Positions 1 through 9,171 are shown, counted from the stretch's first letter. The stretch: 47,648 nucleotides of DNA from Thalassospira sp. MCCC 1A01428 (GCF_002115825.1 NZ_JFJZ01000034.1:1-47648); one strand, 5' to 3'. A program made the numbers and translations. The notes: a model not told the origin generated them from the sequence alone.

Positions 1-57
1 CACTTGAATTTTGAATCCAGCCACACTCACGCCGTAACAGCATATAGCCTGAGAATA

Positions 58-91
58 TGAAAAATGGCGGCCCGTTTCCGGTGCCGCCATT
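58..91 (-). terminator. Rho-independent terminator of mfd
   Basis: Read on the minus strand, a 9-bp stem AATGGCGGC/GCCGCCATT is extended by CCG/CGG closing a GAAA tetraloop, with one bulged A, and is followed by a T-run (TTTTTC). It lies about 35 bases after the mfd stop codon. Bases 1-57 beyond it hold nothing I can recognise. Confidence 0.85.
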
Positions 92-124
92 CTTGTATCA
101 AGAGGTTATCATTTCAAATTCTGC

Positions 125-3100
125 TCAGGCCCTGGCAGCAATTTCCGACAACCGGCGCATTAGGCGTTTGACGCCATCCAGCCGGTCCATCGGGCCATCC
201 CAGCCCGCGATATAAACAATTTTATGATCCGGCCGCAAACGCGCTACGCCAACCTGTTGCTGAATAAAACCGATTAAACCGGCAGGGTTCGGGAATTCGT
301 TATTGTGAAGCGTGATAACCGCACCCTTGGGCCCGGCATCCAGTTTTTCGACATTGGCACTGCGGCACCATAGTTTGATGGTTACAACGTCCAACAGGTT
401 TTCAACTTCCTTGGGCAGTTTGCCAAACCGGTCAATCATTTCCGCACCGAACTGGTCCACTTCCTCGCGCGTGCGCAATTCAGACAATCGGCGGTACAGG
501 CCCAGTCGCACGCCAAGATCAGGAACAAAACGGTCCGGAATCAAAACAGGCATCCCGATATTGATTTGCGGAACAAACCCGGCATCAGCGGCATCATCGA
601 TTTCGCCTTTGGCCTCGGCCACGGCTTCCTCGATCATTTGCTGATAAAGTTCAATCCCGACTTCCTTGATATGGCCGGATTGCTCTTCACCCAGAAGGTT
701 ACCGGCCCCGCGAATATCAAGGTCATGTGATGCCAGGTTAAACCCGGCCCCCAGACTATCCAGCGTTTGCATCACTTCAAGGCGTTTCATCGCCGTCGCC
801 GTCAGCTTTTTACCGTTGGGCAGGGTTAAATAGGCATAGGCGCGCTGTTTTGAACGGCCAATACGCCCGCGTAACTGATAAAGCTGCGCCAGCCCAAACA
901 TGTCTGCACGGTGCAAAATCATGGTATTGGCATTGGGAACATCAATACCCGATTCAATGATGTTGGTTGCCAGCAACAAATCAAATTTGCGTTCCACAAA
1001 ATCCGTCATGACCTGTTCAAGGTCGCGTGCGCCCATTTGCCCATGCGCCACATCAAACTTGATTTCAGGAACCAGTGTTTCAAGCTCCTTTGCCACCCGG
1101 CCAATGTCAGACACACGCGGGCAAACATAAAAAATTTGTCCGCCACGGTGACGTTCGCGCAAAATCGCTTCGCGCACCACAACCGGGTCATAAGGGGTGA
1201 TGTATGTTCGCACCGCCAAACGGTCGACCGGTGGTGTTGCAATGATCGACAGTTCCTTCACCCCGGTCAGGGCCAGTTGCAAAGTACGCGGGATAGGCGT
1301 AGCGGTTAAAGTCAGCACATGCACATCGGTTTTAAGTTCTTTAAGGCGTTCCTTGTGCTTGACGCCAAAATGCTGTTCTTCATCAACAATCAGTAAGCCA
1401 AGGTCATTAAATTTAACGCCCTGCCCTAATAATGCATGAGTGCCACAAACAATATCAACATGGCCGCTTTCAAGATTGTCTTTCACCAGCTTGGCATTTT
1501 TACCGGTTACCAGGCGTGAAAGCTGTTCAACCCGGACAGGTAAATCGTTAAATCGTTCCTTGAAATTCAGGTAGTGCTGGCGGCACAACAAAGTGGTTGG
1601 AGCAACAATGGCAACCTGTTTTCCCGACATGACAGCGGCAAATGCAGCGCGCAAGGCAACCTCGGTTTTCCCAAAACCCACATCACCGCATACCAAACGG
1701 TCCATTGGCTTGCCTGCCGCCAGATCACCAAGCGTATCGTGAATGGCACGGGCCTGGTCTTCGGTCTCGGTAAAAGGAAACCGCGCGCAGAATTCGTCGT
1801 AAGTGCCTTCGGGCACGGTCAAGGCTTCGCCCTTGCGCAAATGGCGGGCAGCAGCAACCTTGATCAGCTTGTCGGCCATATCGCGAATACGTTCGCGCAG
1901 CTTGGCCTTGCGGGCCTGCCATGCGGCACCACCAAGACGATCCAGGATCGATAATCCTTCGTCGGATCCATAACGCGATAAAACTTCGATATTTTCTACC
2001 GGAACAAACAGCTTGTCACCGCCATCATATTCCAGTTGCAGGCAATCATGCGGGGCGCCACCGGCGGTTACCGTCATTAAGCCCAGATAGCGGCCAATAC
2101 CGTGTTCGATGTGAACTACAAGGTCGCCTTCGGCTATTTCCGATGCTTCACGCAAAAAGTTTTCAGCCTTGCGGCGGCGACCGCCAGGGCGGCTCATGCG
2201 GTCGCCCAGAATATCCTGCTCGGTTAAAAACCACAGGCCTTCGCGACGAAAACCATGCTCAATATCAAGGATGACGACGGCGCAATGCTCCGAAGTCAGA
2301 TCATCGGTGATATCTTCCCAGCATTCGGCAGTAACAACCTTGCCAACCCCGTGTTCACGCAAAAGCGACACCATGCGGTCGCGCGATCCATCGGAATAGG
2401 ATGCAATAACAACCTTGTTCTGTTTGCCCCGCTGGGCCGAAATAAAATCACGCAATTCGTCATACAGGTTAACGTCGGCACGGGCGCGAATATCGCCAAA
2501 ATCGCGGCCCTTGCGTGCGCCCATATCAAAAACGCCCCGTTCGGCATTTTCTTCTTCAACGTAGGGCGATAGATCCAGCACCAGCCGCCCGGCAAGGTTA
2601 CGTTCAAATTCGGCGTGGTCGAGATAAAGCCGTTCTGGCGGAACAGGTTTATAAACACTATCGCCCGAAAGACCGCCGCCTTTAATATTTTGACGGGCCT
2701 GAAAATAATCATCGATCATTTCCAGGCGATTATCAATCGCCTCGCCCACCTGATGATCCAGGCTGATAATTGCATCGGGCAAGTAGGTGAAAATGGTATC
2801 CAGACCGTCATGAAACAAAGGTAACCAATGCTCCATGCCGCCATATTTCAGGCCGGCACTAATTGATTCATATAATGGATCAGTTTGTGAAACATTGCCA
2901 AATAATTCGCGATATTTGCTGCGAAAAAGCGAAATTGTGTCAGCGTCGAGAAATATCTCGCCGACAGGTAACAGCGATATTTCACCGATGCGACCTACTG
3001 TGCGTTGGCTTTCGACATCAAATCGGCGAATGCTTTCAATTTCATCACCGAAAAAATCCAGCCGGACCGGCTCCTTCATGCCTGGCGCAAAAATATCAAC

Positions 3101-3622
3101 GATATCGCCACGGACAGCATAATCGCCCGGTTCCATTACCTGTTCGGCACGGCCATAGCCCATGCGTTCAAAATAGGCGGTTAGATCAGCGCGGGAATAA
3201 TCCTGCCCGGTTTTCAAGGTTAGCTTGCCACGCTGCATTACCTCGACCATCGGCACACGCTGCATCACGGCAGCGGCCGTTGTCAGTACAATGCGCCCGA
3301 ACTCTCCGACCCGTTGGCTGGGGTCGGCCAGGACAGACAGGGTTTCAACCCGGCGTGCGGTAACATCGGCCACGGGCGAAACACGGTCATATGGCAGGCA
3401 ATCCCACGCAGGAAATGACAGGACTTCAACTTCGCCAGCAAAAAAATGCAAGGCTTCGGCCATTTGCGCCATGCGTTTATCATCGCGCGCAATATGCAAT
3501 ATGGTGCCTTTGTCCTTTGCTGCATCCATAACTTCGCGCAGCAAAAGCGCATCGTAACCTTCCGGCACCCCACCCAGCCGGGTATGATTGGTGCGTGTGA
3601 CGATATCTGTAATATTATTCAA
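125..3622 (-). CDS. mfd: Transcription-repair coupling factor Mfd
   Basis: This 1165-residue protein matches the full length of Mfd, the ATP-dependent translocase that removes stalled RNA polymerase and recruits UvrA to template-strand lesions. The N-terminal UvrB-like part (roughly residues 1-330) is followed by the RNA-polymerase-interacting region and a superfamily 2 translocase module. Walker A GDVGFGKT lies near residue 647 and the DEEQ box near 747, followed by TATPIPRT and QLRGRIGRS; the C-terminal UvrA-binding TRG/D7 region is present. The start is a TTG four bases after the sdhE stop with only a weak ribosome site; no good ATG lies near, so sdhE-mfd are probably co-translated. uvrA, its partner, is also in this window at 34.5 kb. 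Product very sure, exact start less so. Confidence 0.96.
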   Translation of the reverse strand: MNNITDIVTRTNHTRLGGVPEGYDALLLREVMDAAKDKGTILHIARDDKRMAQMAEALHFFAGEVEVLSFPAWDCLPYDRVSPVADVTARRVETLSVLADPSQRVGEFGRIVLTTAAAVMQRVPMVEVMQRGKLTLKTGQDYSRADLTAYFERMGYGRAEQVMEPGDYAVRGDIVDIFAPGMKEPVRLDFFGDEIESIRRFDVESQRTVGRIGEISLLPVGEIFLDADTISLFRSKYRELFGNVSQTDPLYESISAGLKYGGMEHWLPLFHDGLDTIFTYLPDAIISLDHQVGEAIDNRLEMIDDYFQARQNIKGGGLSGDSVYKPVPPERLYLDHAEFERNLAGRLVLDLSPYVEEENAERGVFDMGARKGRDFGDIRARADVNLYDELRDFISAQRGKQNKVVIASYSDGSRDRMVSLLREHGVGKVVTAECWEDITDDLTSEHCAVVILDIEHGFRREGLWFLTEQDILGDRMSRPGGRRRKAENFLREASEIAEGDLVVHIEHGIGRYLGLMTVTAGGAPHDCLQLEYDGGDKLFVPVENIEVLSRYGSDEGLSILDRLGGAAWQARKAKLRERIRDMADKLIKVAAARHLRKGEALTVPEGTYDEFCARFPFTETEDQARAIHDTLGDLAAGKPMDRLVCGDVGFGKTEVALRAAFAAVMSGKQVAIVAPTTLLCRQHYLNFKERFNDLPVRVEQLSRLVTGKNAKLVKDNLESGHVDIVCGTHALLGQGVKFNDLGLLIVDEEQHFGVKHKERLKELKTDVHVLTLTATPIPRTLQLALTGVKELSIIATPPVDRLAVRTYITPYDPVVVREAILRERHRGGQIFYVCPRVSDIGRVAKELETLVPEIKFDVAHGQMGARDLEQVMTDFVERKFDLLLATNIIESGIDVPNANTMILHRADMFGLAQLYQLRGRIGRSKQRAYAYLTLPNGKKLTATAMKRLEVMQTLDSLGAGFNLASHDLDIRGAGNLLGEEQSGHIKEVGIELYQQMIEEAVAEAKGEIDDAADAGFVPQINIGMPVLIPDRFVPDLGVRLGLYRRLSELRTREEVDQFGAEMIDRFGKLPKEVENLLDVVTIKLWCRSANVEKLDAGPKGAVITLHNNEFPNPAGLIGFIQQQVGVARLRPDHKIVYIAGWDGPMDRLDGVKRLMRRLSEIAARA

Positions 3623-3626
3623 TGTC

Positions 3627-3902
3627 TTATTTGGCGTTGCTAAGTTCGTTAATCATGGCCAGAACATCGGTGTCATAGGCTGCTGGCGCTTTTTCCTTGC
3701 CGGTGGCCCATTTGAAAAAATCAGCTTCCGGCACATCAACGATCAGGGATTCGAAGTCATCAAGTTGACGTTCTGTCAGGGTTGCCAAATGGGCATCCAT
3801 AAAACGGCCAACCAGAATGTCGTTTTCCTTGGTCCCGCGATGGGCACCGCGAAATTGCAATTTTTTACGCCGCAATTCCAGTGCATTGTCATGGTCAGTC
3901 AT
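3627..3902 (-). CDS. sdhE: FAD assembly factor SdhE (DUF339)
   Basis: This 91-residue protein is of the SdhE/YgfY/SDHAF2 family, which promotes covalent attachment of FAD to succinate dehydrogenase and related flavoproteins. The family signature is visible near the N-terminus: a run of basic residues followed by RGAHRGTKENDILVGRF, in place of the common RGxxExD arrangement, then a short helical bundle. The ATG at 3902 has AGGAGA ten bases upstream; a longer in-frame extension to 4010 runs into the recG promoter region and has no such site. The gene is directly upstream of mfd with a four-base gap, and divergent from recG, an arrangement common in alphaproteobacteria. Confidence 0.9.
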   Translation of the reverse strand: MTDHDNALELRRKKLQFRGAHRGTKENDILVGRFMDAHLATLTERQLDDFESLIVDVPEADFFKWATGKEKAPAAYDTDVLAMINELSNAK

Positions 3903-4062
3903 GGGCCGTATTCTCCTGTCACTGTTTGCGCGCATGTCCAGATATGGCACAATGTCGCTTTCCGGCAATGGCCTAGGGTCAAGGCCTAGCGTTGTAAGGC
4001 AATTTGCCAAATTGGTCCATGCTGTGAAGGGCCGGATTTGCGACTGTGGCCCAACTCGATGG

Positions 4063-4090
4063 TTGCGGACGTGAAAATATGCTGTATACC
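4063..4090 (+). promoter_or_regulatory. Candidate sigma-70 promoter of recG
   Basis: TTGCGG (4063-4068) and TATACC (4085-4090) are separated by 16 bases. This would place the transcript start near 4097, just before the LexA box at 4109. The architecture resembles the better promoter of uvrA in this same window (TTGCGT, 17 bases, TATACA). Sequence match only. Confidence 0.4.
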
Positions 4091-4108
4091 GAACAGAAAC
4101 AAGTATTT

Positions 4109-4123
4109 GTTCTTCTAATGTTC
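4109..4123 (+). promoter_or_regulatory. LexA (SOS) box upstream of recG
   Basis: GTTCTTCTAATGTTC is an exact match to the alphaproteobacterial LexA consensus GTTC-N7-GTTC. It lies 28 bases before the recG start codon and about 12 bases downstream of the predicted transcription start, a position where a bound repressor would block transcription. The left GTTC is also part of an inverted repeat with GAACA at 4091-4095. Confidence 0.6.
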
Positions 4124-4151
4124 CATTTTTTGAGTTTTAAGTATAAAGCCT

Positions 4152-6239
4152 ATGCGCCCGGAAATCCTGTTCCCGCTTTTTGCTGAAATAGACAGCTTGC
4201 CAGGTATTGGCCCGCGGTTAAAGCCGCTCGTCGAACGGTTGATTGGCGGCGTGCATCTGGTGGATTTATTGTGGCACCTGCCCTCCGGCCTGATCGATCG
4301 GCGATTTTCGCCGCCCCTGACGGAAACTGTTGATGGCGCGATTGTTACGCTGGACGTTTTTGTTGAACGCCATGAACCATCGCCTGACCGCAGGCGTCCC
4401 TATCGCATCATTTGTCGCACCGACGACGGTTTTGTCACGCTGGTGTTTTTTAATGCGCGGGGAAAATACCTTAACGAGGTTTTGCCCGAAGGCGAAAAAC
4501 GGATCATTTCCGGCAAGATCGACCACTACCGCGGGGAATACCAGATCACCCACCCCGACCGGATCGGCACCGAAGCCGAGCGTGACGCTATCCAGACGGT
4601 CGAGCCGGTTTATCCAATGTCTGCCGGGGTCACCGGAAAAACCCTGACCAAAGCTATTCAAAGCGCGCTGGGCCACGTTCCCGATTTGCCGGAATGGCAC
4701 GACCCCGCCTTGCAAAAGCGCCATGGCTGGCCCGATTTTAAAACGGCGCTGTTTCAGGTTCATAAACCTGAAGAAGACCGCGACCTGTTACCCGACCATG
4801 CAGCCCGCAGCCGCTTGGCCTATGATGAATTACTGGCTAATCAACTGGCACTGACCCTGATCCGGGCGAAAATGAAAAAGCTGGGCGGTCGGTCTATTGC
4901 GGGTGATGGCAGGTTGCGCCAATTGCTTGGTAAAATGTTGCCTTTTGCGCTAACCGGCGCACAGCAACGTTCCCTTAAAGAAATTAACGACGATATGGCC
5001 AGCACAGGCCGTATGTTGCGGCTTTTGCAAGGCGATGTTGGCTCGGGTAAAACGGTCGTGGCCTTGATGGCGATGTTAAATGCCGTTGAAACCGGGCGGC
5101 AAGCTGCCCTGATGGCACCAACCGAAATTCTGGCCCGGCAGCATTTTGAAACCATTGCCCCCATGCTCGAACAGATCGGGGTGACCTGCACCTTGCTGAC
5201 CGGGCGGGATAAAGGTAAGGCCCGGCAGAAAATTCTTGATGGTTTGGCAAGCGGTGAATTTGCCGTTGCGGTTGGCACGCACGCCCTGTTCCAGGAAAGT
5301 GTTGCCTTTCACGACCTGGCCTTTGCCGTAGTGGATGAACAGCACCGGTTTGGCGTGCATCAACGCCTGATGCTGGCAGCAAAAGGCACAGCCGTGGATG
5401 TGCTGGTGATGACGGCAACCCCCATACCACGCACCCTGACCCTGACGGCATTTGGGGACATGGAAGTCTCCCGGCTAGATGAAAAGCCGCCCGGGCGCCT
5501 GCCGGTTGATACCCGTGTGCTACCAATTGACAAGGTAGAAGAAGTAACCGCAGGCATTGGACGTGCCATGCGCCAGGGCGCAAAGATTTACTGGGTTTGC
5601 CCGCTGGTAGAAGATTCCGAAATCGTTGATTTGCAAGCCGCCGAGGAGCGACATCGCATTCTGGTCGACCAGTATGGTGAAGGCCGCGTTGGCCTGATAC
5701 ATGGCAAAATGAAAGGCAAGGACAAGGATATCGTCATGGACAGATTTGCTCATGGCGATTTGTCGATCCTTGTTGCCACAACCGTGATTGAGGTGGGCGT
5801 AAATGTGCCCGAAGCCACGATTATGGTAATTGAGCATGCCGAACGTTTTGGTCTTGCGCAGTTACACCAGCTCCGCGGTCGCATTGGTCGTGGTGCCGGG
5901 GCGTCGACCTGTTTGTTGCTCTATGGTGCGCCGCTGGGCGAAATATCCAGGGCACGACTTAAAATCATGCGGGAAACTGAAGACGGCTTTATCATTGCCG
6001 AGGAAGATTTACGCTTGCGGGGTGCCGGAGAAGTATTGGGAACCCGGCAAAGCGGCCTTCAGGCCTATCGCCTCGCCAGCCTGGATTTACATGGCGATTT
6101 ATTGGCTATTGCGCGCGATGATGCCCGGCTGATTGTTGATCGTGACCCCGATTTGCAAAGCCCACGCGGCCAATCATTACGCTTTTTGTTATACCTGTTT
6201 GAGCGCGACGAAGCTGTGCGGTATTTCCGCTCCGGCTAA
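4152..6239 (+). CDS. recG: ATP-dependent DNA helicase RecG
   Basis: This 695-residue protein is full-length RecG, the double-strand DNA translocase that reverses stalled replication forks and processes Holliday junctions and R-loops. The N-terminal wedge/OB domain (about residues 1-180; LPGIGPRLKPLVERL near residue 17) is followed by a superfamily 2 motor: Walker A GDVGSGKT near residue 294, Walker B-type VVDEQHRFG near 393, TATPIPRT, and QLRGRIGRG. The C-terminal region has the RecG LRLRGAGEVLGTRQSG motif. The ATG at 4152 opens on the conserved N-terminus but has no clear Shine-Dalgarno sequence. It is divergent from sdhE-mfd and ends in a bidirectional terminator shared with the DUF502 gene. 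An exact LexA box upstream suggests DNA-damage control. Confidence 0.96.
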   Translation: MRPEILFPLFAEIDSLPGIGPRLKPLVERLIGGVHLVDLLWHLPSGLIDRRFSPPLTETVDGAIVTLDVFVERHEPSPDRRRPYRIICRTDDGFVTLVFFNARGKYLNEVLPEGEKRIISGKIDHYRGEYQITHPDRIGTEAERDAIQTVEPVYPMSAGVTGKTLTKAIQSALGHVPDLPEWHDPALQKRHGWPDFKTALFQVHKPEEDRDLLPDHAARSRLAYDELLANQLALTLIRAKMKKLGGRSIAGDGRLRQLLGKMLPFALTGAQQRSLKEINDDMASTGRMLRLLQGDVGSGKTVVALMAMLNAVETGRQAALMAPTEILARQHFETIAPMLEQIGVTCTLLTGRDKGKARQKILDGLASGEFAVAVGTHALFQESVAFHDLAFAVVDEQHRFGVHQRLMLAAKGTAVDVLVMTATPIPRTLTLTAFGDMEVSRLDEKPPGRLPVDTRVLPIDKVEEVTAGIGRAMRQGAKIYWVCPLVEDSEIVDLQAAEERHRILVDQYGEGRVGLIHGKMKGKDKDIVMDRFAHGDLSILVATTVIEVGVNVPEATIMVIEHAERFGLAQLHQLRGRIGRGAGASTCLLLYGAPLGEISRARLKIMRETEDGFIIAEEDLRLRGAGEVLGTRQSGLQAYRLASLDLHGDLLAIARDDARLIVDRDPDLQSPRGQSLRFLLYLFERDEAVRYFRSG

Positions 6240-6349
6240 TGCCAACTTTCGGTAAACCCGACGCCCAACCCCTTGCCTTATGGGGTGATTGCGGTCAATG
6301 AGGTTTGAATTAAGTATATTTGCGTTCCTAATTGAAATGCCCATTGGCT

Positions 6350-6394
6350 AAAAGAAAGCAGGACAGGAACATAATGTCCTGCCCTGTTTTGTTT
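6350..6394. terminator. Bidirectional terminator between recG and DUF502 gene
   Basis: GCAGGACA (6358-6365) pairs with TGTCCTGC (6375-6382). AAAAGAAA lies on the left and TTTTGTTT on the right, so U-rich tails exist in both directions, which suits the convergent recG and DUF502 genes. The rest of 6240-6417 shows nothing else. Confidence 0.8.
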
Positions 6395-6417
6395 GATCAC
6401 AGCAACGCCGAATAACC

Positions 6418-7290
6418 TTAGGCGTTTTCTGTTTTGTCTGCGCTTGCCCCGTTCGTGCTTTGCGTACTATCCGGACTATCGTTCGCGACTTCATGACGTG
6501 TCACAAGTATCGGCGCATTTTCCTTTTCGCGCAAAACATCCAGATCTTCATAGGTTCGTGCCGAAACCACCGGCTTTTCCTGCAAATCTTTGGGACGGCG
6601 GTCAACCGGCGTTACGATACCACCCGACATGACCATTTTAATGGCCTCTTCCACAGTCATATCAAGGACAACAACGTCCCGCTTGGGAACAAAAAGCAGA
6701 AATCCCGATGTCGGGTTTGGTGTGGTCGGCAAAAACACATTGATAACCTGATCTTCGGTCAGATTTTGAACTTCGCCTTTGGTTTCACCGGTAATAAAGC
6801 CAATTGCCCACATGCCGCGCCGCGGATATTCGATCAACACAGCCTGACGAAAAGCATTGGACTGATTTGCCAGCACGGTTTCCAGAATTTGCTTGATTGC
6901 ACCGTAAATGCTACGCACTGCAGGAATACGACCGAGAATACGTTCGTAGACCTTGATCAGGGCGCGTCCGGCGAAATTGGTGGTAAGCCAGCCAACCAGT
7001 GTAATGGCAATGACAATTACCAGCAGACCAAAACCGGGAATCCCGTAACTTTGATAAGCCTCGGGCAAGTATATTTCCGGGTTATATTTTGCCGGAATTA
7101 ACGGCATTACCGAGCCGTCGACAAATTCGATAAACCACCACGCCAGGCCAAAGGTAATTGCCAGTGGCGCGCTAACCAGAACCCCGGTTAAAAAATAGGT
7201 CCGCAACCGGCCAATAACACCCAAAGACGGAAGTGGCGGGGTTGGCGAAGTATTATTGGCATCGGGAGCATCATCACGCTTGGCGTTCAT
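6418..7290 (-). CDS. DUF502 family membrane protein
   Basis: The 290-residue product matches the DUF502 family by its pattern of two N-terminal membrane segments (about residues 28-53 and 82-107) followed by a soluble domain containing GxxPxxRSIYGAIKQ and a segment reading FLPTTPNPTSGFLLFVP. The family is widespread in proteobacteria and chloroplasts; the plant COV proteins are related, but no biochemical role is established that I can assign here. The C-terminal 60 residues are polar and low in complexity. It is convergent with recG and divergent from the small gene at 7488. Confidence 0.85.
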   Translation of the reverse strand: MNAKRDDAPDANNTSPTPPLPSLGVIGRLRTYFLTGVLVSAPLAITFGLAWWFIEFVDGSVMPLIPAKYNPEIYLPEAYQSYGIPGFGLLVIVIAITLVGWLTTNFAGRALIKVYERILGRIPAVRSIYGAIKQILETVLANQSNAFRQAVLIEYPRRGMWAIGFITGETKGEVQNLTEDQVINVFLPTTPNPTSGFLLFVPKRDVVVLDMTVEEAIKMVMSGGIVTPVDRRPKDLQEKPVVSARTYEDLDVLREKENAPILVTRHEVANDSPDSTQSTNGASADKTENA

Positions 7291-7487
7291 TTATCACCTT
7301 TGATAGGTTGTAGTGCGATAACACACTGCAAATATGTCTTTAAAGTTTGCCCGAAAAAATATGGCATTGCTGCGACAGCACTTCCCCGATAACACGCAGG
7401 TCGCAGCCTGCCTGTTTGGAATAGTGATAACAGCAAGCGCTTTTGCAGTGCAACCAAACAAACAGAAACCAACGAAAAGGAGCCGTT

Positions 7488-7754
7488 TTGCAGGTCTGGA
7501 TTGTTGAATATATTTATGACGACGCGGGTGCTGTGCGCATCAACACAACCAATGTGCGGGCGGAAAATTATGAAACCGCCCGAAAATATGCGGCAGAGAA
7601 TGCGCCAGCGGCAGATTTTGTTATGTCTCTGCACCCGCAATCAGACGAACAGTTTTTGGGGCGCACAGTTATTCAGGCGCATGAAATGACTGGAAAAATC
7701 GTAAGCGATTTGCCTGACCCCGACCTTGAAGATGAAGATGATGGCTCCGAATAA
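7488..7754 (+). CDS. Small acidic protein of unknown function
   Basis: An 88-residue protein that I do not recognise. The chosen start is a TTG at 7488, because AAGGAG (7477-7482) sits five bases before it; an in-frame ATG at 7443 gives 103 residues but has no ribosome site. The protein opens with a beta-strand-like stretch (QVWIVEYIYDDAG), has a small central helix-rich part, and ends in an acidic tail (DLPDPDLEDEDDGSE). Its TAA is immediately followed by the ATG of the Nudix gene, so the two are almost certainly translated from one message. A partner or accessory role for the Nudix enzyme is possible but only inferred from coupling. Confidence 0.7.
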   Translation: MQVWIVEYIYDDAGAVRINTTNVRAENYETARKYAAENAPAADFVMSLHPQSDEQFLGRTVIQAHEMTGKIVSDLPDPDLEDEDDGSE

Positions 7755-8219
7755 ATGACAAACCCCGGGGACCGGCATAACCCCACCCGGCCTTTAATCG
7801 GCGTTGGGGGTGTAGTTTGGCATCAAAACAAGGTTTTATTGATACGGCGGGGTAAACCGCCAAAAGCCGGAGAATGGAGCCTGCCAGGTGGCGCGCAGGA
7901 ACTGGGGGAAACCGTAGTCGAAACCCTGATTCGCGAAGTGTTTGAAGAAACGTCAATTCGCATCAACAATATTGAATTTCTTGAAATTGTGGATTTGATT
8001 GTTCAGGGCGAAGAGCATGGCAAGCCCCGTTATCATTATACACTGATTGATTTTAGTGCCGATGCGGCACAGCAATCAACCCGCCCCACGCCCGGTGATG
8101 ATGCGATTGACTCCATATGGGCAGACCCCGATGCCCTTGAAACATATGGATTATGGGAAAAAACCATTGAAGTGATCAGAAAATCACAACAGCAACGCAT
8201 GGCCCGCCTTTCCGATTGA
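7755..8219 (+). CDS. Nudix hydrolase (MutT/ADP-ribose type)
   Basis: This 154-residue enzyme has a complete Nudix box (GGAQELGETVVETLIREV followed by FEETS), the metal-binding loop-helix-loop used to cleave nucleoside diphosphates linked to another moiety. The fold begins with GVGGVVWHQNKVLLIRRG and the substrate side has HYTLIDFSA, as in small ADP-ribose or (d)NTP pyrophosphatases; the substrate cannot be told from sequence. The start codon abuts the stop of the upstream acidic protein, indicating translational coupling. It is convergent with rpoH. Confidence 0.88.
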   Translation: MTNPGDRHNPTRPLIGVGGVVWHQNKVLLIRRGKPPKAGEWSLPGGAQELGETVVETLIREVFEETSIRINNIEFLEIVDLIVQGEEHGKPRYHYTLIDFSADAAQQSTRPTPGDDAIDSIWADPDALETYGLWEKTIEVIRKSQQQRMARLSD

Positions 8220-8234
8220 GCCAAACTTCAGGTA

Positions 8235-8265
8235 CAAAAAAGGGCGGCATCGTAATGCCACCCTT
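8235..8265 (-). terminator. Terminator of rpoH
   Basis: AAGGGCGGCAT (8240-8250) and ATGCCACCCTT (8255-8265) form an 11-bp stem with a four-base loop. The single mismatch becomes a G-U pair only in the minus-strand RNA, where the stem is also followed by TTTTTTG, so the minus direction (rpoH) is favoured. It may also stop the Nudix transcript. Confidence 0.8.
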
Positions 8266-8301
8266 GATATACGCCTGATCCATCAGATTAGATAATTGCT
8301 A

Positions 8302-9171
8302 TCAAGCAGCCTGATGTTGGGTCAGAACAGATTCCTGTAACTTCTTGAATGCACGGGCTTCAAGCTGGCGGACGCGTTCACGGCTGACGCCAAAACGTTC
8401 ACCAAGTTTTTCAAGTGTGATCGGATCATCGCTTAAAAAACGTGCCAGAATAATTTCGCGTTCCCGGTCCGGCAGCTCACCCAGGGCATTTTTCAGCATG
8501 CCATTGTGCAAATTGCGTTCTTCTGAATCCGCAACCAGTGCTTCAGGCGATGGTGAATCCGAGGCCAGCGTATCAAGATATTCCATGCCTTCATCTTTGG
8601 GCATGGGCGTGTTTAACGAAAAATCACGTGCCGCCAGACGACGGTTCATGTCCAGCGCTTCCTTGTCGGTCACGCCAAGGCGTTCTGCAACCTGACCCGC
8701 CTGTTCCGGGGTCAATTCGCCATTGTCATAGATATTAAGCTGTTTCTTGGCCTTGCGCAGGCTGAAGAAAAGTTTCTTTTGCGCTGCCATCGTGCCAAGT
8801 TTGACCATTGACCAGCTGTGAAGGATATATTCCGTCACGGCGGCACGGATCCACCACATCGCATAAGTTGACAGGCGAAAGCCTTTTTCAGGGTCAAATT
8901 TTTGTACCGCGCGCATCAGGCCGGTGTTCCCTTCGGCAACCAGATCGGTTATCGGCAAGCCGTAACCGCGATAGCCAAAGGCAATTTTGGCAACAAGGCG
9001 CAAATGGCTGGTCACCATTTTGTGGGCGGCGTCGGTGTCTTCATGTTCGACATAACGCCGTGCCAGCATGTATTCCTCGTCAGCAGTCAGCATCGGGAAT
9101 TTCCATACCTGGCGAAGATATCCAGAAAAGCCGTCATCCTGGGGAACGGCAGGTAATTTAAGGGTACTCAT
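8302..9171 (-). CDS. rpoH: RNA polymerase heat-shock sigma factor RpoH (sigma-32)
   Basis: This 289-residue protein is a group 3 heat-shock sigma factor. Region 2 contains HLRLVAKIAFGYRGYGLPITDLVAEG and the -10 recognition segment FRLSTYAMWWIRAAVTEYI. The RpoH-specific box QKKLFFSLR, needed for strong polymerase and chaperone binding, is at residues 131-139. Region 4.2 (GERFGVSRERVRQLEARA, near the C-terminus) is the helix-turn-helix that reads the -35 element. The ATG at 9171 has AGGAGG eight bases upstream and is preferred over the in-frame codon at 9195. A rho-independent terminator follows. Many alphaproteobacteria carry two rpoH genes, so this may not be the only one. Confidence 0.95.
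   Translation of the reverse strand: MSTLKLPAVPQDDGFSGYLRQVWKFPMLTADEEYMLARRYVEHEDTDAAHKMVTSHLRLVAKIAFGYRGYGLPITDLVAEGNTGLMRAVQKFDPEKGFRLSTYAMWWIRAAVTEYILHSWSMVKLGTMAAQKKLFFSLRKAKKQLNIYDNGELTPEQAGQVAERLGVTDKEALDMNRRLAARDFSLNTPMPKDEGMEYLDTLASDSPSPEALVADSEERNLHNGMLKNALGELPDREREIILARFLSDDPITLEKLGERFGVSRERVRQLEARAFKKLQESVLTQHQAA

Noticed and set aside
3970..3990. Direct repeat GGCCTAG upstream of sdhE
   Set aside because: Two 7-base copies are short enough to be chance, and no further copies or spacing pattern were seen.
7287..7640. 117-codon minus-strand frame over the acidic-protein gene
   Set aside because: It overlaps a plus-strand gene with a good ribosome site and coupling to the Nudix gene; the product looks random.
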